Below are positions 35,056 to 43,697 of a stretch of DNA of 64,000 bases, piece by piece (the stretch's first letter is position 1; each line of letters starts with the position of its first letter). This DNA is from Caballeronia jiangsuensis. Its GTDB lineage: Bacteria; Pseudomonadota; Gammaproteobacteria; Burkholderiales; Burkholderiaceae. The notes beneath the pieces were generated by a model, which made no database searches, had not been told where the DNA came from, and was given only the letters and a program-made list of their open reading frames with translations. The stretch lies in assembly GCA_000648925.1 (NCBI GenBank), contig JFHF01000016.1:62001-126000 (forward strand), given 5' to 3'. Made by a program: the position numbers and the translations under genes.

Positions 35056-38000
35056 GATGCAGCTCCTTCCATGAGCGGGCCTTCGAGCCAGTCGACTTTC
35101 TTCATCTTGCGCACGATCACGTACTCGTCGCGATTGCTGCCCACGGTGCCGTAGTAGTTGAAGCCGTAGGCCTGCTGCGCGTATCCGCCGATCATGTGCG
35201 TCGGTTTGAGCACCGTTCGCGTAACCGAGTTATGGATACCGCCGCGCATGCCGCTCGTCTCCGCGCCCGGCACGTTGATGATCTTCTCCTGCGCGTGATA
35301 CATGAGGCACATGCCGCGCGGCACGCGCTGGCTCACGACGACGCGCGCCGTCAGCGTGCCGTTCACGTTGAACACTTCGACCCAGTCGTTGTCTTTCAAC
35401 CCGGCTTCTTTCGCTTCGGCTTCCGACACCCACACGTGCGGACCGCCGCGCGATAGCGTGAGCATGCGCAGGTTGTCCGTGTAGGTCGAGTGAATGCCCC
35501 ACTTCTGGTGCGGCGTGATCCAGTTCAGCACGAGTTCATGCTCGCCGTTGGGCTTCGCGCCGAGCATCGGCGAAATGGTCTTGGTATCGATCGCGGGTTT
35601 GTAGACACACGAGCCTTCGCCGAAATCCAGCATCCAGCGATGATCCTGATAAAACTGCTGCCGGCCGGTAAGCGTGCGCCAAGGGATCAGCTCGTGCACG
35701 TTCGTGTAGCCCGCGTTGTAGCTCACTTCTTCCGATTCGAGCCCGGACCAGGTCGGCGTGGAAATAATCTTGCGCGGCTGCGCCTGGACGTCGCGGAAGC
35801 AGATCTTGTCGTGCTCGCGGCCGAGCGCGAGGTGCGAGTGATCGCGTCCGGTGATCTTCGAAAGCGCTTCCCACGCCTTCACCGCAACATGGCCGTTCGT
35901 CTCGGGCGCGAACGTGAGGATCATCTCGGCGGCATCGATTGCAGTGTCGAGACGCGGACGCCCTTCGTTCTCGCCGGACAGCGACGCGAGCTCGTTCACC
36001 TCATGCGCCGTATTCCAGTTGATGCCCTTGCCGCCGTTGCCAAGCTTTGCGAGCAACGGTCCGACGGACGTGAACTTGTCGTAGATCGCGTTGTAGTCGC
36101 GTTCAACGAGCGTCATCGACGGTGCGGTCTTGCCGGGAATCAGATCGCATTCGCCATGACGCCAGTCCTTCGGCTCGAACGCCTGCCCGAGTTCGCCCGG
36201 CGTGTCGTGCATGAGCGGCGTGCACACGAGATCGGTGCGCGTGCCGAGATGCTTGCCGCCGATCTCCGCGAACTTCTTTGCGATGGCCTTGTAGATTTCC
36301 CAGTCGCTCTTGCTTTCCCACAACGGCTGCACCGCCTCCGACAACGGATGAATGAACGGATGCATGTCCGACGTGTTCAGGTCGTTCTTCTCGTAGAACG
36401 TCGCGCTCGGCAACACGATGTCGCCATACAGGCACGTCGTGCTCATGCGGAAATCGAGCACGGTCAGGAGATCCAGCTTGCCTTCGGCCGCGTCGCGCAC
36501 GTTCACTTCGCCTGGCTTGATCGCATCGGCTTCGTCGGCGAACAACGCGTTCTGCGTGCCGAGGAGATACTTCAGGAAGTATTCGTGCCCTTTGCCCGAG
36601 CTGCCGAGAATGTTCGAACGCCACACGAACATGTTTCGCGGAAAGTTCGCCGGATTATCGGGATCGTCGCAAGCGAAGTCGAGCGCGCCCGACTTCAATT
36701 GTTCCACCGTGTATTCGATCGGATCGCGGCCCGCGCGCTTCGCGGCATCGACGATATCGAGCGGATTAGCGCCGAGCTGCGGCGCCGACGGCAGCCAGCC
36801 CATGCGTTCCGACTTCGCATTCATGTCGAGCATCGAGAGGTTCTCGTAGCGCGATTTGTCGGCGGTCGGTCCGAGAATCTCGTCCACGGCCACTTTCTCG
36901 TGGCGCCACTGGCTTGTGTGGTTATAGAAGAACGACGTGCCGTTCATCTGACGCGGCGGGCGCGACCAGTCGAGCGCGAACGCGAGCGGCGCCCAGCCGA
37001 ATTGCGGACGCAGCTTTTCCTGGCCCACGTAATGCGCCCAGCCGCCGCCGCTCTTGCCGATACAGCCGCACATCATCAACAGATTGATGATGCCGCGATA
37101 GATCATGTCGTTGTGATACCAGTGATTCAACGCCGCGCCGACGATCACCATGCTCTTGCCCTGCGTGCGGTCCGCGTTATCCGCGAACTCGCGCGCCACC
37201 TGGATGACGAGATGGCGCGGCACCGTGGTGTGCTTTTCCTGCCATGCGGGCGTGTAGGGAATGTCGTCATCGTAGGACGTGGCGACGTTCGCGCCGCCCA
37301 GACCCTGATCCACGCCGTAGTTCGCCAACTGCAAGTCGTACACGGTCGCGACGCGAGCGCTCGCGCCATCCGCGAGCATGATGCGCTTCACGGGCACGCG
37401 GCGCGCCAGCAACGCGTCATGTTCCGCGCCGAAGTACGGGAAACTCACATCCACCACTTCGTCGTGCGCCCCGATGAGCGACAAGCGCGGATCGATATCG
37501 CGGCCCGAGCCGCCGTCCTTCTGTTCGAGATTCCAGCGCCCGACCTTCGCGCCGTCGTCGTGATTCGACTCGCCCCAGCGAAAGCCGATCGTGCCGTTCG
37601 GCGCGACGATCTCGCCGCTCGTCTCGTCGATGACGAGCGTCTTCCATTGCGGATTGTTCGCCTCGTCGAGATCGTTCTGCAATTGCGATGCGCGCAGGAA
37701 ATGATCGGGCACGAGCGTGCCTTCGTGTTCGCGTAGCACGACGAGCATCGGCATGTCGGTATAGCGCTTCACGTAATCGCGGAAGTACGCGGACTTGCCC
37801 GTGGCGTGAAACTCCTTCAGCACGACATGGCCCATCGCCATGGCGAGCGCGGCGTCGGTGCCCTGCTTCGGCGCGAGCCAGATGTCGCCGAACTTCACCA
37901 TTTCGCCATAATCCGACGACACCGCGACCGTCTTCGTGCCCTTGTAGCGCACCTCCGTGTAGAAGTGCGCGTCCGGCGTGCGCGTTTGCGGCACGTTGGA

Positions 38001-38759
38001 GCCCCACACCATCAGGTACGTGGAGTTGTACCAGTCGGCCGATTCGGGCACGTCGGTCTGCTCGCCCCAGATTTGCGGCGATGCCGGCGGCAAGTCGCAA
38101 TACCAGTCGTAGAAGGACAGACACGCGCCGCCGATCAGGCTCAGATAGCGCGCGCCGGCGGCGTAGGAAACCATCGACATCGCGGGAATCGGCGAGAAAC
38201 CGATCACGCGATCCGGACCGTACTTGCCGATTGTGTAAGCATTCGCCGCCGCGATGATCTCGCTCGCAGTGTCCCAGTCCGCGCGCACGAAGCCGCCGAG
38301 GCCGCGCACGCTCTTGTAGCGCTTCGCCTTCTCCGGGTTCTCGCAGATCGATGCCCACGCCGCGACCGGATCGAGCGTCTTGCGCGCCTCGCGCCACATC
38401 TCGACGAGACGGCCGCGAATCATCGGATGCTTCACGCGCTGCGCGGAATACACGTACCAGCTATACGATGCGCCACGCGGACAGCCGCGCGGTTCGTGAT
38501 TCGGCAGATCGGGACGCGTGCGCGGATAGTCCGTCTGCTGCGTTTCCCACGTGATCAGACCGTTCTTGACATAGACCTTCCATGAGCAGGATCCCGTGCA
38601 GTTCACGCCGTGCGTGGAGCGCACGATCTTGTCGTGCTGCCAGCGGCTGCGGTAGGCGTTTTCCCACTTGCGGTCTTCGTTCACGACCGCGCCATGTCCG
38701 TTCGCAAACGTGGACTTGACGCGCGACATGAACTTCAGCCGATCCAGAAAGTGACTCAT
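35052..38759 (-). CDS. narG: respiratory nitrate reductase, catalytic subunit NarG
   Basis: A 1,235-residue molybdopterin enzyme that reduces nitrate to nitrite at the cytoplasmic face of the membrane. The N-terminal FS0 cluster site is complete: HGVNCTGSCSW with His and two Cys ligands, and EPRGCPRGASYS with the third Cys. Downstream IWGEQTDVPESADWYNSTYL and SNVPQTRTPDAHFYTEVRYK match the Mo-bis-MGD region of the Nar family. Length is close to the E. coli protein. GGAGAAACG precedes the ATG. It follows narK2 by a 143-base gap that may hold a secondary promoter. Confidence 0.97.
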   Translation of the reverse strand: MSHFLDRLKFMSRVKSTFANGHGAVVNEDRKWENAYRSRWQHDKIVRSTHGVNCTGSCSWKVYVKNGLITWETQQTDYPRTRPDLPNHEPRGCPRGASYSWYVYSAQRVKHPMIRGRLVEMWREARKTLDPVAAWASICENPEKAKRYKSVRGLGGFVRADWDTASEIIAAANAYTIGKYGPDRVIGFSPIPAMSMVSYAAGARYLSLIGGACLSFYDWYCDLPPASPQIWGEQTDVPESADWYNSTYLMVWGSNVPQTRTPDAHFYTEVRYKGTKTVAVSSDYGEMVKFGDIWLAPKQGTDAALAMAMGHVVLKEFHATGKSAYFRDYVKRYTDMPMLVVLREHEGTLVPDHFLRASQLQNDLDEANNPQWKTLVIDETSGEIVAPNGTIGFRWGESNHDDGAKVGRWNLEQKDGGSGRDIDPRLSLIGAHDEVVDVSFPYFGAEHDALLARRVPVKRIMLADGASARVATVYDLQLANYGVDQGLGGANVATSYDDDIPYTPAWQEKHTTVPRHLVIQVAREFADNADRTQGKSMVIVGAALNHWYHNDMIYRGIINLLMMCGCIGKSGGGWAHYVGQEKLRPQFGWAPLAFALDWSRPPRQMNGTSFFYNHTSQWRHEKVAVDEILGPTADKSRYENLSMLDMNAKSERMGWLPSAPQLGANPLDIVDAAKRAGRDPIEYTVEQLKSGALDFACDDPDNPANFPRNMFVWRSNILGSSGKGHEYFLKYLLGTQNALFADEADAIKPGEVNVRDAAEGKLDLLTVLDFRMSTTCLYGDIVLPSATFYEKNDLNTSDMHPFIHPLSEAVQPLWESKSDWEIYKAIAKKFAEIGGKHLGTRTDLVCTPLMHDTPGELGQAFEPKDWRHGECDLIPGKTAPSMTLVERDYNAIYDKFTSVGPLLAKLGNGGKGINWNTAHEVNELASLSGENEGRPRLDTAIDAAEMILTFAPETNGHVAVKAWEALSKITGRDHSHLALGREHDKICFRDVQAQPRKIISTPTWSGLESEEVSYNAGYTNVHELIPWRTLTGRQQFYQDHRWMLDFGEGSCVYKPAIDTKTISPMLGAKPNGEHELVLNWITPHQKWGIHSTYTDNLRMLTLSRGGPHVWVSEAEAKEAGLKDNDWVEVFNVNGTLTARVVVSQRVPRGMCLMYHAQEKIINVPGAETSGMRGGIHNSVTRTVLKPTHMIGGYAQQAYGFNYYGTVGSNRDEYVIVRKMKKVDWLEGPLMEGAAS

Positions 38760-38902
38760 CCGTTTCTCCGTGCGTAGCGGCCATGCGCCGCCACGAATAC
38801 ATTGATTCGAGTGTAGAGACGCGATGCCCGCGCGCCCATTCCCCGAAAGGAGCGATCGATGCGCGTCATGAGGACTAGCGCGTCTACGCCTTTCGGACTA
38901 GC
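38760..38902. other. narK2-narG intergenic region
   Basis: This 143-base gap is the longest inside the nar locus, so a secondary narG promoter is possible. On the minus strand TACACT is a possible -10 and ATCAATGTAT follows; I could not find a complete FNR box. GGACTAGC occurs twice, near 38873 and 38895. No coding frame is credible. Confidence 0.3.
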
Positions 38903-40291
38903 TCAGCACGGCATGTCCGCGTTGCGGCGCGCATAGCAGACCCAGGTGACCACCGCGCACACCGCGTAGAACGCGATGAAGCACCAGAGCGCGGCGTCGG
39001 GCGAGCCGGTCATGCTCATCGACGTGCCGAAGCTGCGCGGGATGAAGAAGCCGCCATACGCGCCGATCGCGCCCGCGAATCCCAGCACCGCGGCCGATTC
39101 CTTGCCCGCTTCGTGCAGCGCCTGCTTCCTGATCGCTTCGGTCTTGCCTTCGGCTTCGCGCTGCTTCTGCGTGAGGAAGATCACGGGGATCATGCGGAAC
39201 GTCGAGCCGTTGCCGATTCCCGTCAACGCGAACAGTGCGATAAACATGGCGAGGAAGCCCGCGAAGCTGCCGTCCGAACCGTCGTGCGGGAGAAAGGCCA
39301 TCACGCCGAACACCGCTGCGATCATCGCGATGAAGGTCCACAATGTGACGCGCGCGCCGCCGAGGCGGTCGGAGATGAAGCCGCCGACAGGACGTGTCAA
39401 CGCGCCCGCGAGCGGCCCGAGAAACGCGTAGGCCGTCGGGTTGATCGACGGAAACTCGGCTTTCGTCAGCAGCGCGAGGCCCGCCGAGAAGCCGATGAAG
39501 GAGCCGAACGTGCCGATATAGAGCAGACACATGAGCCAGTTGTGCTTGCGCCTGAAAATGACGGCCTGTTCCGCGAACGATGCCTTCGCGTCCGCGATAT
39601 CGTTCATTCCGAACCACGCCGCGAACGCCGAGATCACGATGAACGGCACCCAGATGAAACCCGCGTTCTGCAGCCAGATGCTGTGTTCGACGCCGTTCAA
39701 CACATAGGTCTGTGTCTCGCCGGCGAGCGAGCCGAACACGCTTGCGGAAATGACGAGAGGCGTCACGAACTGTACGACCGACACACCGAGATTGCCGATG
39801 CCCGCGTTCATGCCGGTCGCGAAACCCTTCTTCGCTTTGGGAAAGAAGAAGCTGATGTTCGCCATCGACGAACTGAAGTTCGCGCCGCCGAGGCCGCACA
39901 AAAGCGCGAGCACGAGCAGCGTCGAATAGCTGGTCGAGGGGTCGCGCAGCGCGACGCCCATGCCGATCGCCGGAATCAGGAGACTTGCCGTCGAGAACGC
40001 CGTGAAACGCCGGCCGCCGAAAATCGGCACGAGGAACGAGTAGAAAATGCGCAGCGTCGCGCCTGATAGCGCGGGCAACGCGGTGAGCCAGAACAACTGG
40101 TCCTTCGTGAAGTGAAAGCCGCCTTTGTCGAGACTGACGACCACCACGCTCCACAGCGACCACACCGTAAAGGCCAGCGCCAGTGCGGGAATCGAAATCC
40201 AGAGGTTGCGGCGGGCAACCGATTCTCCCGTTTCGCGCCAGAAGGCGGCGTTCTCGGGCTCCCATCGGGTGAGCAGGTATCTTGATGACAT
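38903..40291 (-). CDS. narK2: nitrate/nitrite transporter NarK2-type
   Basis: A 462-residue MFS transporter of the NNP family. It contains LTALPALSGATLRIFYSFLV with the conserved arginine of helix 2, GIGNLGVSVVQFVTPLVI, and GFAGAIGAYGGFFIPRSFG, the two nitrate signature regions. In characterised K1-K2 pairs this type is a nitrate/nitrite antiporter. It lies between narK1 (2 bases away) and narG, so uptake of nitrate and export of nitrite are encoded with the reductase. Assignment of transport mode is by analogy. Confidence 0.9.
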   Translation of the reverse strand: MSSRYLLTRWEPENAAFWRETGESVARRNLWISIPALALAFTVWSLWSVVVVSLDKGGFHFTKDQLFWLTALPALSGATLRIFYSFLVPIFGGRRFTAFSTASLLIPAIGMGVALRDPSTSYSTLLVLALLCGLGGANFSSSMANISFFFPKAKKGFATGMNAGIGNLGVSVVQFVTPLVISASVFGSLAGETQTYVLNGVEHSIWLQNAGFIWVPFIVISAFAAWFGMNDIADAKASFAEQAVIFRRKHNWLMCLLYIGTFGSFIGFSAGLALLTKAEFPSINPTAYAFLGPLAGALTRPVGGFISDRLGGARVTLWTFIAMIAAVFGVMAFLPHDGSDGSFAGFLAMFIALFALTGIGNGSTFRMIPVIFLTQKQREAEGKTEAIRKQALHEAGKESAAVLGFAGAIGAYGGFFIPRSFGTSMSMTGSPDAALWCFIAFYAVCAVVTWVCYARRNADMPC

Positions 40292-40293
40292 GA

Positions 40294-41544
40294 CTAGTGT
40301 TTGGATTGAAACGTGAAGTGCACGCAGATGAGACTGACGGCGGTCGCGCCGAACATCAGCATGAAACAGGTGGAGCGAACGCCGGTGAGATCGACGAGCG
40401 CGCCGAAAAGAATCGGCAACAGGAAGCCGGCGAGACCGCCCGCGAGTCCGACGACGCCCGACACCGCGCCGATGTTCGCGGAGAACTCATCCGAGACGAA
40501 CTTGAACACCGACGCCTTGCCGACCGCCATCGCAACGCCGACGACGAACATCAGCGCGGTGTACGCGACCGGTCCCGTCTCGATGTGGAACGTGCGTGGA
40601 CCGTCCTTCGCGTGGACGACGAAGTCCGTGACCGGATAGCTCAGCAGGAAGAAGCACGCGAGCGCGATCCACATGACGATCCATGTGGTGCGATACGCGC
40701 CGAAGCGGTCGGACATCCAGCCGCCGAGCGCGCGCAGCATGCCGCCCGGAAGCGAGAAGCAGGCGGCGAGAAACGCGGCATGTTCGATGCCGAAGCCGTA
40801 CTGATTCACGTAGTACTGCGGCATCCACAACGCGAGCCCGACGTAGCCGCCGAACACGACCGAGTAGTACTGCGCGTAACGGAGCACGCGACGGTCTTTC
40901 AGCACGGCCATCTGCGCCGCGAGGCCGGGCGCGCCGGCGCTGCGATGCGCGGGGTTCGACGTCGACACGAACCAGAAGATCAGCGCGGTGACGAGCATCG
41001 CGATGGAATAGACCTTCGGCACGATGGTCCACGTGCCCGCCGCGAGAATCAGCACGGGCGCGACGAACTTGGTGAGCGCCGCGCCCGAGTTGCCCGCGCC
41101 GAAGATGCCCATTGCGAAGCCTTGGCGCGACTTCGGGAACCAGCGCGCGACATACGGCGTGCCCACGGAAAACGACGCCCCCGCGATACCGACGAACAAA
41201 CCGAGCACGAGAAATTGCCACAGTTCGGTGGCGTAGCCGATCAGCCAGATCGGTATGACGGTGGCGGCCATCGTCCAGAAGAACACGGGGCGGCCGCCGA
41301 AGCGGTCGGTCCAGATGCCGAGCGGCACGCGCAACAGCGAGCCGGTGAGCACGGGCGTCGCGGCGATGAGGCCGAACTCGGTATCGGTGAGATGCAACTG
41401 CTTCTTGAGCGGAATGCCGAGGATCGCGAAGACCATCCAGACGGCGAAGCAGATCGTGAATGCGAACGTGCTGGCGCCGAGCACGCGCCAGGCGCGCGTG
41501 TCGGCCGATGCTTTGGATTCGAAGTGTGTGTCGACGACGTTCAT
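40294..41544 (-). CDS. narK1: nitrate transporter NarK1-type
   Basis: A 416-residue NNP-family MFS protein. Features are FAICFAVWMVFAILGIPLKK-like helix 1, LTGSLLRVPLGIWTDRFGGR with the nitrate-binding arginine, and FGAGNSGAALTKFVAPVLIL, a nitrate signature. This type usually acts as a nitrate/proton symporter. It is the first gene of the nar locus. An 11-bp perfect inverted repeat covers the start of its ribosome-binding region. A separate gene (narK2) of a different subtype follows at once, a common pairing in denitrifiers and nitrate respirers. Confidence 0.9.
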   Translation of the reverse strand: MNVVDTHFESKASADTRAWRVLGASTFAFTICFAVWMVFAILGIPLKKQLHLTDTEFGLIAATPVLTGSLLRVPLGIWTDRFGGRPVFFWTMAATVIPIWLIGYATELWQFLVLGLFVGIAGASFSVGTPYVARWFPKSRQGFAMGIFGAGNSGAALTKFVAPVLILAAGTWTIVPKVYSIAMLVTALIFWFVSTSNPAHRSAGAPGLAAQMAVLKDRRVLRYAQYYSVVFGGYVGLALWMPQYYVNQYGFGIEHAAFLAACFSLPGGMLRALGGWMSDRFGAYRTTWIVMWIALACFFLLSYPVTDFVVHAKDGPRTFHIETGPVAYTALMFVVGVAMAVGKASVFKFVSDEFSANIGAVSGVVGLAGGLAGFLLPILFGALVDLTGVRSTCFMLMFGATAVSLICVHFTFQSKH

Positions 41545-41551
41545 CGTCCTT

Positions 41552-41581
41552 CCCTTGTCGTTGCTGCTTTAACGACAAGGG
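41552..41581 (-). promoter_or_regulatory. perfect hairpin at the narK1 ribosome-binding region
   Basis: CCCTTGTCGTT (41552-41562) and AACGACAAGGG (41571-41581) are exact reverse complements with an 8-base loop. In narK1 mRNA the second arm ends with AAGGG directly next to the GGAAGGA ribosome-binding sequence, ahead of the ATG at 41544. It could be a protein operator or a hairpin that shields translation initiation. Confidence 0.6.
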
Positions 41582-41739
41582 TAAGGAACGTCGCGCGAGA
41601 CGCCTATCCGCCATGCGGATGTGGCGACGTCGTGCCGCTAGTCAGTGCGGCGTAGTTCGGATGGGTTAGCGGGTTCGCGTTTCATGTCGTTTGCGAAGCC
41701 GAAGCGAGGCAGCTTGTGGAATACGCGTTGCGCCTTTCT

Positions 41740-42480
41740 TCAGTCCTGTCGCAGCGCCTTCGGAACGACGTAACGTCCGTTGTTGTATTCCAAAGTGAAG
41801 TTTTTGCGCACCGCCGGCGAGTCGCTGTCAGTGCAGGTTGGGCCGACCGTCTTGTTCACCGTGTGGGTCGACTTTTCAGCGATCTTCAAAGCTGCGTATC
41901 CCTCGCGGCCCGCAGGACCGATGTCGATCGTCCGGGTCGTGGAATCGAAGTAGCCGCCACACGCTCCGTCGTTCTCGCCGCTGTAGTTCGATACGGCCAG
42001 CCGGTCGACAAGCTTTCGCAATGTCTGACCTTCGATCGTATAAAGATTCAGCGACGTCCAGCCAACGGGACTCACGCGCGACGAGCCGGAGTAATCGACC
42101 CGCACGCCGAACGCGCGATTTCCCGGCTTCAGTTGATACCGCGCCGTATCGAGTTCGATGTCGTCCACTCGAATAGCGTCGAAAGCAATCGCGTTCGGCT
42201 CGTAGACGTGCGCGATCACCGAGCCGGAAGCGCTGTCGGCCACGAGAACTTCCACATCGTCCGTTCCTTCGTCGTCGCTATCGCCTTTCTGCCGCAGTGG
42301 CAATACGGCAAGTGTGAGATCCGGGTTGGTCGGCCACTCCTTGCAAACGGCAAGGCGCGAATCGAGTGTCCGCCCGTGATGCAATTTGTCGACCCACGTC
42401 TGCATGAAATCGGAACATGCGGCGTGGGCGAATACAGGTGCCAGCAAGCTGGCGGCGAGAATCGAGATTTTCTTCTTCAT
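41740..42480 (-). CDS. secreted hypothetical protein (246 aa)
   Basis: A 246-residue protein with a clear signal peptide (MKKKISILAASLLAPVFAHA, cleavage after residue 20). The mature part carries several cysteines (CSDFMQTW, AVCKEW, GACGGY, PTCTDSD), suggesting disulfides in the periplasm. The acidic stretch GDSDDEGTDD follows. It lies upstream of narK1 on the same strand with a 195-base gap, so it is probably separately expressed. I do not recognise the family. Confidence 0.75.
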   Translation of the reverse strand: MKKKISILAASLLAPVFAHAACSDFMQTWVDKLHHGRTLDSRLAVCKEWPTNPDLTLAVLPLRQKGDSDDEGTDDVEVLVADSASGSVIAHVYEPNAIAFDAIRVDDIELDTARYQLKPGNRAFGVRVDYSGSSRVSPVGWTSLNLYTIEGQTLRKLVDRLAVSNYSGENDGACGGYFDSTTRTIDIGPAGREGYAALKIAEKSTHTVNKTVGPTCTDSDSPAVRKNFTLEYNNGRYVVPKALRQD

Positions 42481-42624
42481 ATTGTCTGATGCCTTCTGGG
42501 AAACGGCGCATGCCGATGAGGCCGCGCCGGATGATCATTTTCGTCGTTGCGACATGATTTGACCCGCGCCGAGCCACGCTTTATGACACCCGCCACGTCA
42601 ACCATTCGTTGTAGACTCTCCTAC

Positions 42625-42650
42625 CTTCCGGATCACTCCGGAAGAGTGAT
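42625..42650 (+). promoter_or_regulatory. two mutually exclusive hairpins upstream of cyoA
   Basis: CTTCCGG (42625-42631) pairs with CCGGAAG (42638-42644), while ATCACTC (42632-42638) pairs with GAGTGAT (42644-42650). Each is a perfect 7-bp stem and the loop of one is the arm of the other, so they cannot coexist. The form suggests a switch or a tight pair of operator half-sites. Confidence 0.5.
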
Positions 42651-42678
42651 ATCGCGCGCGACACCCTGTCGCATCAGC

Positions 42679-42692
42679 TTGATCTGAAACAA
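42679..42692 (+). promoter_or_regulatory. FNR/ANR-like box upstream of cyoABCD
   Basis: TTGAT-CTGA-AACAA matches the consensus TTGAT-N4-ATCAA at 9 of 10 positions. It lies 118 bases before the cyoA start. In E. coli FNR represses cyo when oxygen is low, so the same control is plausible here. Confidence 0.5.
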
Positions 42693-42809
42693 TTTTCCAA
42701 ACATTCGCGCCATCGCGATAAATCGCGCGTGGCATGATCCTGACGCGGCGCAGAGCCGTGCAGTGGCGTTCTTCCCGGGACGCTTCGATCATAGAAACCA
42801 GCGAATGCA

Positions 42810-43694
42810 ATGAATGAAAATACCCAACGTTTAGCAGTGCCATTGTTATCGGGGCTGATAGCCAGTGTCGGTCTTTCGGGATGCAAGCTGGAGGTTTTGG
42901 AGTCGAAAGGCGTGATCGGCGCAGCGGAATCCTCGCTGATCGCCACCGCGACTTACACCATGCTTCTGGTCGTCGTTCCGGTGATTCTGCTCACCCTGTT
43001 CATCGCATGGCGCTATCGGGCGTCCAACAAGAACGCCACCTACGCGCCGAAGTGGGCGCACTCCACGGCCATCGAAGTCGTGGTCTGGATCATCCCCGCG
43101 ATCATCATCCTGTACCTCGGCATCCTCACGTGGAAATCCACGCACGAACTCGATCCGTACAAGCCGCTGGAATCCAGCGTCAAGCCGATCAACGTCGAAG
43201 TCGTGGCGCTCGACTGGAAGTGGCTGTTCATCTATCCGGATCTGGGCGTGGCGTCGGTGAATCAGCTCGCGTTTCCGGTGGGCACGCCGGTGAACTTCCG
43301 CATTACGTCGGATTCGGTGATGAACTCGTTCTTCATCCCGGAACTCGGCGGCCAGATCTACGCGATGGCCGGCATGCAGACGAAGCTGCACCTCCTGACC
43401 GATCACGCGGGCGACTACGCGGGCATTTCGGCGAACTACAGCGGCAAAGGCTTCTCCGACATGAAGTTCCGCGCGCTGGCCATGTCCAACGCCGACTTCG
43501 ACGCGTGGCTCAAGCAAGTCAGAAACGCGCCCGAAGCATTGAGCATGGACGTCTACACCGGCGTCGCGCGCCCGAGCGAGAAGGTTGCCGTGCGCTACTT
43601 CTCGACCGTCGATCCGAAGCTCTTCAGCAACATCGTCGCGAAGTACAACTACGGCAACTCGGTCGTAGGCGCAAATTGTGTAACAAAGGGGTAA
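42810..43694 (+). CDS. cyoA: cytochrome bo3 ubiquinol oxidase subunit II
   Basis: A 294-residue lipoprotein subunit of the terminal oxidase. The N-terminus has a signal with lipobox LSGC (Cys near residue 25), two membrane helices (about 45-67 and 90-108) and a periplasmic cupredoxin-like domain. VVALDWKWLFIYPDLGVASV is typical, and the CuA cysteines of cytochrome c oxidases are absent, as expected for a quinol oxidase. It begins the cyoABCD operon; cyoB starts 4 bases after it. Confidence 0.95.
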   Translation: MNENTQRLAVPLLSGLIASVGLSGCKLEVLESKGVIGAAESSLIATATYTMLLVVVPVILLTLFIAWRYRASNKNATYAPKWAHSTAIEVVVWIIPAIIILYLGILTWKSTHELDPYKPLESSVKPINVEVVALDWKWLFIYPDLGVASVNQLAFPVGTPVNFRITSDSVMNSFFIPELGGQIYAMAGMQTKLHLLTDHAGDYAGISANYSGKGFSDMKFRALAMSNADFDAWLKQVRNAPEALSMDVYTGVARPSEKVAVRYFSTVDPKLFSNIVAKYNYGNSVVGANCVTKG

Positions 43695-43697
43695 GCC

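Larger units (their letters stand above)
42481..42809. other. cyo upstream region
   Basis: This 329-base gap precedes cyoA. It contains two overlapping hairpins (42625-42650), a GCGACA/TGTCGC hairpin at about 42656-42670, an FNR-like box (42679-42692) and a CGCGAT-AA-ATCGCG hairpin near 42714-42727. Short minus-strand frames here lack a ribosome-binding site and are rejected. Confidence 0.5.

Noticed and set aside
35490..37736. A 748-residue plus-strand open frame within narG
   Set aside because: Antisense shadow of narG with Arg/Val/His-rich composition and no recognisable motif.
41582..41739. FNR or NarL sites upstream of narK1
   Set aside because: I searched by eye for TTGAT-N4-ATCAA and TACYYMT elements; only poor partial matches were found, so none is claimed.
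42598..42843. A minus-strand 81-residue frame upstream of cyoA
   Set aside because: It overlaps the cyoA start, has no ribosome-binding site and covers regulatory hairpins.
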